Assembly (NCBI GenBank): GCA_001657315.1
Contig: LYSV01000062.1
Location: forward strand, 1 to 35,698
Reading direction: 5' to 3'
Length of the DNA: 35,698 nt
From: Flammeovirgaceae bacterium BBD 1991-12
GTDB taxonomy: Bacteria; Bacteroidota; Bacteroidia; Cytophagales; Cyclobacteriaceae
The translations under genes were made by a program, and so were the position numbers. Shown here in pieces: positions 26,519-33,809 of the stretch. A model generated the notes under the pieces. The model searched no databases. It was not told the DNA's origin and worked only from the letters and a program-made list of their open reading frames with translations. How positions within the stretch are numbered: position 1 is the stretch's first letter; each line of letters opens with the position of its first letter.

Positions 26519-26902
26519 TCAGGCTACTTTACTTTCCTGACCGACTGAGGTAAATAACGCGGATTCCAAAAAACCTTTTAGACTCAGATCTTCATCCAAT
26601 TCGGGCCAGTGGACTCCCATTGGGCTAATCTCATAAGATTGTAATTGAGAAGATGTAGCTTGGGATAAACCACGGTAACTACTTAGTGATTCTTTTAAAA
26701 TTTTACGATTATTCAGTACAACAAGCATTAAATCCAGATCCGTATCAAAAAACAATTTTTGAATACGTAGGTTCTGATCTTTAATAAATTGATCTACAGC
26801 ATCAGGATAAGCCTGATAGTGACCTAAATCTCTTCCTGCCTTTTCTGCTTCCTCCAATTGTTTCAGGTAGTCCTGGGTTTCTTTGCTAACCGTGGGTTTC
26901 AT
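26519..26902 (-). CDS. DUF2442 domain protein
   Basis: A 127-residue protein. The second half contains the DUF2442 pattern: LVVLNNRKILKESLSSYRGL followed by SQAT, then GVHWPELDEDLSLKGFL, which is the family's hallmark ending. The first 40 residues (KETQDYLKQLEEAEKAGRD) look like a helical extension. DUF2442 genes are typically paired with DUF4160 genes, as here; the start overlaps the DUF4160 gene's 3' end by 17 bases, suggesting coupled synthesis of partners. A toxin-antitoxin role has been suggested for such pairs but is not established. Confidence 0.82.
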   Translation of the reverse strand: MKPTVSKETQDYLKQLEEAEKAGRDLGHYQAYPDAVDQFIKDQNLRIQKLFFDTDLDLMLVVLNNRKILKESLSSYRGLSQATSSQLQSYEISPMGVHWPELDEDLSLKGFLESALFTSVGQESKVA

Positions 26903-27119
26903 GCCATTTTTCTAGTATAAACTCGTAATTATCAATAATAATTCGGATAACATCTCTTAATTCCCTGGTTTTAAATCCATAATTATCCTGTATCAATATC
27001 TCAGGAACTAAAATCACCTTAGCTTCTGATCCTCCTTTCCAAACATGAACATGGATTGGCAAATGATCATTAATATAAATATAAAACTTATAACCATTGG
27101 TTTCCAATATTTTCGGCAT
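26886..27119 (-). CDS. DUF4160 domain protein
   Basis: A 77-residue protein, full family length. The motif HLPIHVHVWKGGSEAKV near residue 18-34 is the DUF4160 core (normally DHxPPHVHV), and the C-terminal helix (ELRDVIRIIIDNYEFILEKWHE) is typical. The His residues of the core could bind a metal or nucleic acid, but no activity is known. It is the first gene of the two-gene unit with DUF2442 and starts with a normal ATG. Both genes sit in the A+T-rich stretch, which fits acquisition by transfer. Confidence 0.85.
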   Translation of the reverse strand: MPKILETNGYKFYIYINDHLPIHVHVWKGGSEAKVILVPEILIQDNYGFKTRELRDVIRIIIDNYEFILEKWHETHG

Positions 27120-27228
27120 AACGTAAGGTTATCAGATCAATCAGTATTTTGTTTATCGAGGAATGATGCTCATGGCATTGAGTCAAAAGCAAAAATCATG
27201 TTTAAGTAAACCCTTCTTTTGCTAAGAA

Positions 27229-27247
27229 ATTAATATTAAATATTAAT
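27229..27247. repeat. Perfect 19-base A+T palindrome
   Basis: ATTAATATT-A-AATATTAAT, exact inverted repeat around position 27238 in the 226-base gap between the DUF4160 gene start and the UbiA-like gene stop. It may be an operator or hairpin, but A+T-only palindromes arise by chance in such sequence. No gene is visible in this gap. Confidence 0.5.
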
Positions 27248-27345
27248 AATAAAGAATTGAATGTTTAGATAACCTTTTTTATCATTTTGTTTCCGATGTC
27301 TTCTGCTATTTTACCAAAATCAACGCTTGTCTAAAAACAATCTGA

Positions 27346-28167
27346 TCACAGTAAATAAATTACGGGCAGTATCAAAGCTCCATCACCAATCGAACGATGG
27401 TTATTGAAAATAAAAGCTCTCCCTCGATAAATATAGATGATCATCAGCGGCAATAGCATAAGCAGGAAAACAAGGGCACAACCTATCTTATTGATACCAG
27501 CATTGAAAACGACCAAACCAATTTCCAACACTAACAAAACTTTAATGAATAGGTGTGAATTGGATTCCCCAAAGCTTAGCACCAGAGAGGGAAACGAGGC
27601 TCTCCGATCGAATTCCTCGTCATAAAGAGAAAATATGATCAGATTTAGTAGTGCCATGATAACAAACTGAAGGAAAAGGATCACGTGCAACAACCCCACT
27701 TGCCCGGTATAAATGCTTAGAGGCCCGGTAAATATCCCACTGGCATAGATAAGGGCAACCATCAACTCTTTGTGGACCAGCCATTTAAATTGAAGAAGGT
27801 GGATCATCAGAAAGTAGGCCAACACGGCGCATCCCAGTGCCGAACCCCATAAGACAGTCACAGGCGGCATGATGAACAGCAGGACAGCGATGCCTGCCAA
27901 CCCTGAGATCATGCAACTACTGAGCAGATAAAAATGTCTCCTGTGGAAAGAATGCCGCTCACTTGCCAAAGCCTTATCGCTGACGCGGGCATCCATCAAA
28001 TGATCAAAGGTATAGATCACCCATACCGCCAGGCCCAATGCCACCGGAACAGCCACAGGCATATTTACTTTTAGCACTTTGGCCACGAACATAGAGCAGA
28101 TGATCGCACCTGCCACTACATCCAAACTGAGGATATTCAGGTAGCGATAGAGTTTTGGGATGTTCAT
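27346..28167 (-). CDS. UbiA-superfamily-like membrane protein
   Basis: A 273-residue protein with about eight predicted membrane helices. Residues from WVIYTFDHLMDARVSD carry the D..xxD aspartate pattern that in UbiA prenyltransferases binds Mg-diphosphate, although the usual N-D-x-x-D form is changed, and a second Asp cluster (LYDEEFDRR) lies on the far side of the helices, as in UbiA. The substrate is unknown. I start at the ATG at 28167 (NIPKLYRYLN); the frame extends 12 codons upstream without family character. On the minus strand TTTG, 19 bases of spacer and TACTTAGC lie upstream, possibly its promoter. Confidence 0.65.
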   Translation of the reverse strand: MNIPKLYRYLNILSLDVVAGAIICSMFVAKVLKVNMPVAVPVALGLAVWVIYTFDHLMDARVSDKALASERHSFHRRHFYLLSSCMISGLAGIAVLLFIMPPVTVLWGSALGCAVLAYFLMIHLLQFKWLVHKELMVALIYASGIFTGPLSIYTGQVGLLHVILFLQFVIMALLNLIIFSLYDEEFDRRASFPSLVLSFGESNSHLFIKVLLVLEIGLVVFNAGINKIGCALVFLLMLLPLMIIYIYRGRAFIFNNHRSIGDGALILPVIYLL

Positions 28168-28228
28168 CAGGTATGCTAAGTAAATTTTTAATGACAGGGA
28201 CAAAGTAACGAATTGCCATCAAATCTGG

Positions 28229-28242
28229 CGGTGTATACACCG
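28229..28242. promoter_or_regulatory. Perfect 14-base palindrome, candidate operator
   Basis: CGGTGTATACACCG is an exact inverted repeat lying between the divergent UbiA-like and small-protein genes. A second, weaker inverted repeat AGGTA...TACCT follows at about 28262-28276. Palindromes in a divergent promoter region are typical binding sites for a dimeric repressor. Confidence 0.45.
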
Positions 28243-28314
28243 GAACCAGGTGGTATTAAAAAGGTAACTATATACCTGTTTACACTAGTAGTTTTTAATT
28301 TCTTGCGTTTGACT

Positions 28315-28322
28315 TATATTTG
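28315..28322 (+). promoter_or_regulatory. -7 promoter box of the small helical protein gene
   Basis: TATATTTG, a full match to TAnnTTTG, 21 bases before the ATG at 28344. A T-run at 28292-28296 lies about 18 bases upstream where the -33 TTTG would be. Confidence 0.55.
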
Positions 28323-28343
28323 AAATCACCTTATTCAAATCAA

Positions 28344-28565
28344 ATGCAAGAGAACATTTCCTCCATCATTTCCGCTATAAAAGTACTCAAGGAAGAAAAT
28401 CCAGACAGCAAAGCATTAGGCTTACTTCAAGACGCTTTGAAAAAATCTATGAAACTCTACATTATGGACATGGCTTCGATGGGATCAGTAATTTCAATGG
28501 AGGAAGTAGAAGAAGAATTTAAGAATGGGCTTAAGCTCTTAGAAATTATGAATGAAAAGAATTGA
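28344..28565 (+). CDS. Small helical protein of unknown function
   Basis: A 73-residue protein, predicted wholly alpha-helical, with heptad-like leucines (ISSIISAIKVLKEE, LGLLQDALKKSMKLY, EVEEEFKNGLKLLEIM). I do not recognise a family. The reading frame opens eight codons upstream at a TTG, but the ATG at 28344 is well placed behind a matching -7 box. Codon use is A+T-rich like the following DinD-like gene and unlike the rest of the window. Its own promoter and a palindrome upstream argue that it is a real gene. It lies convergent to the DinD-like gene. Confidence 0.55.
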   Translation: MQENISSIISAIKVLKEENPDSKALGLLQDALKKSMKLYIMDMASMGSVISMEEVEEEFKNGLKLLEIMNEKN

Positions 28566-28607
28566 GCCTCTAAGAACTCTTTATTGCTCGTTATATTTCA
28601 TGTCACT

Positions 28608-29570
28608 TCATTTATTGCCCTTATCTTTTGGATTGTGCTCTATTGCTTTTACCAGGTTCTTATTGAAGTCCGATAATTCTTCATCGGTAGCTTTTGCAGG
28701 CACCATATTATCTTGAGCGAGTTGTTTTTGAATTTCGGGACTATTGAGTGATTTCATGTTTTCATGAGTAACTACTTTTTTCCCTGTTTCCTTTTCGATC
28801 TTTGCCAATGCATCTTTTGTAATATTCCCTGCAATGTGTATTTGGTGTTTCGTTTGAACAAAACCTTTAGCGCCCGATTTTTCTATCAGTTCTTTTGCAG
28901 CAGTTTCACTGAACAAGGTTGTTGCTAATTCCATTGGAGTCATATTGTCCCTTAAACTATCTTTCTTGTTAAGGCCCTTATGTTCCTTATATTGAGCAGC
29001 ACTAAAACCAGACCAAGATTGATACATTTCATTTGTTAGTACCGCGTATTCGTAGCCTTCTTTTATTCCACTCTCTTTTAGCTTATCTGTGAATGTGACC
29101 CTTGTATCAATACCAGCAATTCTGGTTTGTATCCATTCAGGAGAATATCCTTTTTCGATATAGTATCCTTTAGCTCTTTCAATAGCTTTTGCTGGTTGTT
29201 CAATTTCCTCAATCCTTTCCGCGCCTATTCTTGCCAACCATCTTTTGAAGGGTTCAGCTTTTTTGGAAGGAACAGACTGTATTATTCTTAATATCCCCTC
29301 ATTGTCAACACAATCGGTGGCATATTTTTTGCCATCTTTTGATGGCAATTTCAGTTGTACGATTATTTCGTACAACTCCCCCTCATCTTTTTGAATTTTA
29401 TCTTTTAGATCACTCCAATATCTTCTTGGATTAGAACTATCGGTTAACGCTGATATCACGTCAACAACTGAATAATACCATTCATCACCAACAAGTATTC
29501 TTCTAATTTCTTTGTCTTCAAATATTGCTAATCGGTTGCTTTTTTCTTCTTTCTTTAATTGCTTTCCCAT
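28608..29570 (-). CDS. Bro-N domain protein with DinD-like C-terminal region
   Basis: A 320-residue protein. Residues 15-110 form a Bro-N domain (IRRILVGDEWYYSVVDVISALT, then DLKDKI, and DNEGILRIIQSVPSK), a DNA-binding fold common in phage antirepressors and BRO proteins. The C-terminal part resembles E. coli DinD, a DNA-damage-induced inhibitor of RecA: the run RDNMTPMELATTLF parallels DinD's LRDHMGSTELAANLF, and KHQIHIAGNIT plus KIEKETGKKVVTHENM follow in the same order. The ATG overlaps the ancestral stop codon of the decayed IS1595 transposase by one base (TAATG). The gene itself looks intact, whereas the transposase is not. Whether it acts on RecA is inference. Confidence 0.8.
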   Translation of the reverse strand: MGKQLKKEEKSNRLAIFEDKEIRRILVGDEWYYSVVDVISALTDSSNPRRYWSDLKDKIQKDEGELYEIIVQLKLPSKDGKKYATDCVDNEGILRIIQSVPSKKAEPFKRWLARIGAERIEEIEQPAKAIERAKGYYIEKGYSPEWIQTRIAGIDTRVTFTDKLKESGIKEGYEYAVLTNEMYQSWSGFSAAQYKEHKGLNKKDSLRDNMTPMELATTLFSETAAKELIEKSGAKGFVQTKHQIHIAGNITKDALAKIEKETGKKVVTHENMKSLNSPEIQKQLAQDNMVPAKATDEELSDFNKNLVKAIEHNPKDKGNK

Positions 29571-30501
29571 TATCCTGTTAATTCTTTATACGTTAATCTA
29601 TACTCGGTATTAGAGAGTAGATCATTAAATCTCATTTGAACGATACTATTTCTAAATTATATATAAATACAAATTAATCAACGTACTTTTAAAGATGCTT
29701 TTTTGAAGTAAAGTGATAGATGCCTGTAATACCTCTTTTTAGTAGGGACCAAAAATCTTCAATAGTATTTGTATGAATTCTGCCATTAACATATTCACCT
29801 TGATTGTGTTTAACAAAAGAATGGTCATATAACCTTTGCAGGCTGTTATACCCCGTCCATTCATCCGTATAGATAGTAACCGATTCCTTGACTATTTTTA
29901 TAACCTCAGGGGTTGGCGTGATCCCTTTCACATCTTTAACCGTTTTAGCTGACAGTTTTCCACCTCGTTCTATCATTCCAAGTACTGGAGCTTTGTCTTT
30001 AGAAAATCTACCTTGCGATCCTTCAACCTTTTTATCAGCGTGTCAATTCTTATTCTTGCCACCTATGTAGGTTTTATTTATCTCTACTTCATTGTCCAGT
30101 TGGTCAGTGTCAATACCAAAACAGTTTCTGATACGTTGCAACATGAACCAAGCAGTTTTTTGGGTTACATCAATATCTTTAGATAGTTGGATAGATGAAA
30201 TTCCCTTTGAATGACCGGTGATTAAGTATATAGCCATGAACCACTTACGCAGTTCAATCTTTGTGTTGTCGAATAAAGTGGCAGTCTTTACATTAAAGTA
30301 CTTGCTAGTGTTTTTACAGCGATAACGATTATTTTTACAGGTATATACCCTACTTTCAGAATCAAAGGGAGAAATTACATTTCCATTCCATCGAAGATGT
30401 GTTAAATGGTCAATGCAAGATTGTTCGTCGGGAAAAGCCTTAACTAAGTCTAAGATGGATTTGAAATTGGTGTTAATCATTCTATCTCCGTCTTGATACA
30501 T
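29570..30501 (-). pseudogene. IS1595-family transposase, decayed
   Basis: The N-terminal reading frame (to 30043) and the next (29689-29976) are in the same frame and separated by one TGA at 30043-30045. Around it the translation reads IGGKNKN-stop-HADKKVEGSQG, where a functional copy would have a sense codon such as CGA. Further in-frame TAA codons at 29689-29691 (after SKKHL) and 29674-29676 (after KYVD) and a frameshift near 29630 follow, after which the natural end (RFNDLLSNTEYRLTYKELTG) resumes. The catalytic region reads EINKTYIGG where IS1595 members have D-E-T-Y-I-G-G, so the first catalytic Asp is Asn. Zinc-ribbon cysteines are partly lost. The start is ATG at 30501 or 30480. Confidence 0.85.
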
Positions 30502-30681
30502 CAAAAATAGTAGATTATTACATCATATCAAATCATTTTGATGTAAAAAAATATATAATTGCCTTGAAAAATTTACCTTCCCAACTTATCCGGTACTGCC
30601 TTTGTCCCCGTTTTTTATTTACTGTATAACATCCTTCCACCTGGTCAGCAAATTAAGTTTATCTTAACCTTCAAAATATAT

Positions 30682-30697
30682 TGTTCATATGTTCATA
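30682..30697 (+). repeat. Tandem TGTTCATA repeat upstream of the GntR gene
   Basis: TGTTCATA twice in direct succession, 90 bases before the regulator's ATG. It may be an operator for autoregulation, but does not match the usual HutC/GntR box (GTnTAnAC). The 282-base gap between the transposase remnant and this gene holds no other recognisable feature. Confidence 0.35.
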
Positions 30698-30786
30698 CAT
30701 ATTAAAAAGGAATTTATAAATTAGCCCAACTTCCGGGCAAACTCTGGGTTTGTATTAATGCAAGTGACCGAATTAAAGCGTAACAG

Positions 30787-31518
30787 ATGAAATTGGAAAT
30801 CAACCATAATAGTTTAATCCCCCTGCACATACAGGTTGAGGAATTACTGAGAAAAATGATAGCCATGCCCGAATACCAGGAAGGCAAACTGCTCCCCAGG
30901 GAAATAAATCTGTCAAGACAGCTTGGCATATCCCGGAATACATTGCGTCAGGCCACCAATAAATTGGTTTATGAGGGGCTACTGCTCAGGAAAAAAGGGG
31001 TGGGAACCATAGTTTCAAAGCCTGTGAATAGCAAAGCCAAAAACTGGATGAGTTTTAGTCAGGAAATGAGATCCAAAGGCATTGAGGTGATGAATTACAG
31101 CATTGATTTGAGCTGGGCCATCCCTCCCCGGGAAGTGCTCAATTTTTTTGGATGCGAAAACAAGGTAAAAATGTTAAAAATGGAACGTGTAAGAGGTGAC
31201 AAGAAGAGTCCGTTTGTATATTTCATTTCCTACTTTAATCCAAAAATCGGCCTTACCGGAAAAGAAGATTTTAGCCGTCCGCTTTACGATATACTCGAAC
31301 AGGATTTTTCTGTGGTAGCAAAAGTGAGCAAGGAAGAGATCACTGCACTGGCGGCAGACTCGTCATTGGCAGAACATTTGCACATTCATGCGGGTGAACC
31401 CATTCTGAAAAGAAAAAGATATGTTTTTGACCCTGGCAGAAGGCCTATAGAATACAATATAGGATACTATAAATCAGACAGTATAGTGTATACGGTAGAA
31501 AGTGAAAGAGAATCCTGA
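30787..31518 (+). CDS. GntR-family transcriptional regulator (HutC subfamily, UTRA domain)
   Basis: A 243-residue regulator. Residues 1-75 are the winged-helix DNA-binding domain (LIPLHIQVEELLRKMI, then LPREINLSRQLGISRNTLRQATNKLVYEGLL). From about residue 90 a UTRA ligand-binding domain follows (RVRGDKKSPFVYFISYFNP, IEYNIGYYKSDSIVYTVE at the end). HutC-type UTRA domains sense small metabolites, often sugar phosphates or amino-acid derivatives. It lies directly upstream of the mannose-6-phosphate isomerase and so probably controls that locus, with mannose-6-phosphate or a relative as effector by inference. The last residues are followed by an 85-base gap. Confidence 0.92.
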   Translation: MKLEINHNSLIPLHIQVEELLRKMIAMPEYQEGKLLPREINLSRQLGISRNTLRQATNKLVYEGLLLRKKGVGTIVSKPVNSKAKNWMSFSQEMRSKGIEVMNYSIDLSWAIPPREVLNFFGCENKVKMLKMERVRGDKKSPFVYFISYFNPKIGLTGKEDFSRPLYDILEQDFSVVAKVSKEEITALAADSSLAEHLHIHAGEPILKRKRYVFDPGRRPIEYNIGYYKSDSIVYTVESERES

Positions 31519-31603
31519 TGCAATTTATTGCCTGTTCCACAGCGTGAGCGCGATCTAAATACAAAACTCACCCAGAACGACAACTACTAATTCCAATAAG
31601 CCT

Positions 31604-33340
31604 ATGGCATTTAATAAATTCCCATCTGTTAAAGTGAATACACCCAAACACTGTCTGGTGGGTTGGACAGATATTGCAGAAGAGATCTCAAAAGAGATTG
31701 GGATCAGATCAGCAAAAAAGGTAGTGATCGAGTGCTATCAGGGAGTTTTCATAGAATACATCAAAAACCGGATCAAAACCGGCTTTCCGGGGTCACAGGT
31801 GATTGATGCCTCCGTAGCATTGAAAAGTGAAGAAGAGATCCGGGAATTGACCCATCCGGATATAACCGAAGACCGGATCTTTGGTTTCATGACCCAACGG
31901 TCTCTGTCGGATTTCTTCTATTTGCACAAAGTTTCCCGGATGCAGCAATCCATAGAAGAAAGCACGAAGCTCACCTTTGTTATCGGCACAGGCGCTTCCC
32001 TTATAACGGAAGACCCCGACCTATATATCCATGCTGATATGGCCCGATGGGAGATCCAGCAACGGATGCGAAAAAAAGAAGTCTCCAATGTAGGATTGAG
32101 CAATTATACAGACCCTTTTGAAACACAGTATAAGCGTGGCTATTTTCTGGACTGGCGGATATGTGACCAGCTCAAACAGCAACGAATGCCGGATTGGGAC
32201 TACGTATTGGATACGAACGACAAGCATAATCCAAAAATGATCACCGCCCAAATGTTTCACGCAGGCATGGAGCAGGCGGTAAATCAACCTTTCAGCCTGG
32301 TCCCCTTCTTCGACCCTGGGCCATGGGGCGGCCAGTGGATGCGTGAAAAGTTTGATCTGGACCCTGAGCCTTCCAATTTTGCATGGTGTTTCAATTGCGT
32401 TCCTGAAGAAAACAGCCTGTTGCTTGATTTTGACGGGATAAAATTCGAAACCCCGGCTATCAACCTTGTATTGTTCAGGCCCAAGGAGTTGCTGGGAGAA
32501 AAAGTGCAGGAGGTTTTCGGGAATGAGTTCCCCATTCGCTTCGATTTTCTGGATACCATGGGCGGTGGAAATCTCAGCCTGCAGGTACATCCACTTACTG
32601 ACTACATCAGAGAAAATTTTGGGATGGCCTATACCCAGGACGAAAGTTACTATATGTTGGACGCGGATGAGAACGCGTCAGTGTATTTGGGCCTGAAAGA
32701 GAAGGTGGATAGTGAAGGTATGATTACAGAACTCACCAAAGCACAATCCAACGGACACACTTTTGATGCCGACAAATACGCGCAAAAGTGGCCTGCAAAA
32801 AAACATGATCATTTTCTGATCCCTGCCGGAACAGTTCACTGCTCAGGGGCGGGCTGTATGGTGCTGGAAATCAGTGCTACACCATACATTTTCACCTTCA
32901 AACTGTGGGATTGGGGTCGCATGGGTATGGACGGCCGGCCACGACCAATCCACCTTGAGCATGGTAAAAAAGTAATACAATGGGACCGGCAACGTGAGTG
33001 GATCAGAAAGAATCTGATTAACAACATAGAAGCCATAGCAGAAGGAGAAGGCTGGCGAGAAGAGAGAACAGGGCTTCACCAACTGGAATTTATAGAAACC
33101 CGCCGGCATTGGCACACAGGCACAGTTCTGCATCAGACAGGAAATGGAGTAAATGTATTGATGGTGGTAGAAGGTCAGCAGGCCGTTGTGGAAAGCCCTA
33201 CAGGCGTTTTTCAGCCGTTCCTTGTCAATTATGCCGAAGCTTTCATCATTCCGGCCAACGTAAAAGAATACACTGTCCGGCCCACGGGACCAAGCAAAGG
33301 CAAGGAAATAGCCACATTAAAAGCGTACGTAAGGACCTGA
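31604..33340 (+). CDS. Mannose-6-phosphate isomerase, class I, with N-terminal extra domain
   Basis: A 578-residue enzyme; the isomerase part is only about the last 345 residues. It begins near PFFDPGPWGGQWM (236-246) and holds the zinc ligands of type I isomerases: H329 in QVHP, E347 in DESYY, and H412 in PAGTVH. This part interconverts fructose-6-phosphate and mannose-6-phosphate. The first 230 residues form a separate alpha/beta domain with VVIECYQGVFIEYI and LTFVIGTGASLI; the latter sits where a nucleoside kinase would have its P-loop, but no GxxxxGKT is present. Its role is unknown. Three bases separate the stop from the 52-codon ORF that follows, so one transcript is likely with the GntR regulator upstream. 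Confidence 0.9.
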   Translation: MAFNKFPSVKVNTPKHCLVGWTDIAEEISKEIGIRSAKKVVIECYQGVFIEYIKNRIKTGFPGSQVIDASVALKSEEEIRELTHPDITEDRIFGFMTQRSLSDFFYLHKVSRMQQSIEESTKLTFVIGTGASLITEDPDLYIHADMARWEIQQRMRKKEVSNVGLSNYTDPFETQYKRGYFLDWRICDQLKQQRMPDWDYVLDTNDKHNPKMITAQMFHAGMEQAVNQPFSLVPFFDPGPWGGQWMREKFDLDPEPSNFAWCFNCVPEENSLLLDFDGIKFETPAINLVLFRPKELLGEKVQEVFGNEFPIRFDFLDTMGGGNLSLQVHPLTDYIRENFGMAYTQDESYYMLDADENASVYLGLKEKVDSEGMITELTKAQSNGHTFDADKYAQKWPAKKHDHFLIPAGTVHCSGAGCMVLEISATPYIFTFKLWDWGRMGMDGRPRPIHLEHGKKVIQWDRQREWIRKNLINNIEAIAEGEGWREERTGLHQLEFIETRRHWHTGTVLHQTGNGVNVLMVVEGQQAVVESPTGVFQPFLVNYAEAFIIPANVKEYTVRPTGPSKGKEIATLKAYVRT

Positions 33341-33343
33341 TAT

Positions 33344-33502
33344 ATGATCAACAACGCACCCCATGTGAGATCTGTCTACTTTATTTCTGTCATTGCCGTC
33401 AGTGGAGCAGCCATTGGTTTCTCTATGGATTACTTTAATTATATTTTGAAGCATCCTCACATGTACCGTCCGAGATTTTTTTGGCTGGAAACAGGGGATT
33501 GA
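33344..33502 (+). pseudogene. Short ORF resembling the start of a sugar-porter MFS transporter
   Basis: A 52-codon frame starting three bases after the isomerase stop. The residues VRSVYFISVIAVSGAAIGFSMDYFN resemble the first helix of sugar-porter major facilitator proteins (VYFIS.VAA.GG..FG.D), and then the frame runs on into non-membrane sequence and a stop. The position after GntR and ManA fits a sugar transporter gene, so this may be the 5' remnant of one lost by deletion. The match is to one helix only, so a chance resemblance or a real small membrane protein is possible. Confidence 0.35.
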
Positions 33503-33641
33503 GGACTGAAATCGATGACACCTATTTCTAACGCAAGTCAGGGGTAAGAGGTATTTAAACACAGTTCATAGCAAGTGTGAATATTTTTCACCTTAGTTCG
33601 GGATAACAGAACATTTTAATGCTACATGATCCAACTATGCC

Positions 33642-33726
33642 TTCACGCAAAGTAAAATAAGGAGCGCAAAGACCGCGAAGTGGATTTGTGTTCTTTGCGT
33701 CAGAACCTTAGCGGGCTTCGTGTGAA
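33642..33726. repeat. Imperfect palindromic CGCAAAG-type intergenic repeat
   Basis: The left half TTCACGCAAAG...AGGAGCGCAAAGA is mirrored on the right by TTCTTTGCGT...CCTTAGCGGGCTTCGTGTGAA, giving an imperfect palindrome of about 85 bases. Such CGCAAAG/CTTTGCG repeats are found in many Bacteroidota genomes. It lies in the gap 33503-33809, which otherwise shows no gene. Two neighbouring genes converge here, so it could form an RNA hairpin that protects or ends their transcripts. Confidence 0.6.
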
Positions 33727-33809
33727 AAACCTGTAATTCAACTCCAATTCAGCTCACTTTGTATATCGGATCTGAACCAAACAAGGCTACTGCGAACAGA
33801 CAGAAAAAA

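Noticed and set aside
30043-30045. The stop inside the transposase as a programmed frameshift, as in some insertion sequences
   Set aside because: Both sides are in the same frame, there is no slippery sequence, and further stops plus a changed catalytic Asp show decay instead.
28200-30600. Possible terminal inverted repeats of the IS1595 element (ACCGGA...AAGGTAA blocks near 28240 and 30580, and a weak similarity between about 28585 and 30540)
   Set aside because: The shared blocks have different spacing and low identity, so chance cannot be excluded; I could not define element ends or target duplications.
33109-33438. Open frame of 109 codons over the end of the isomerase gene
   Set aside because: It overlaps the isomerase in another frame, has no family character, and its composition is that of a shadow frame.
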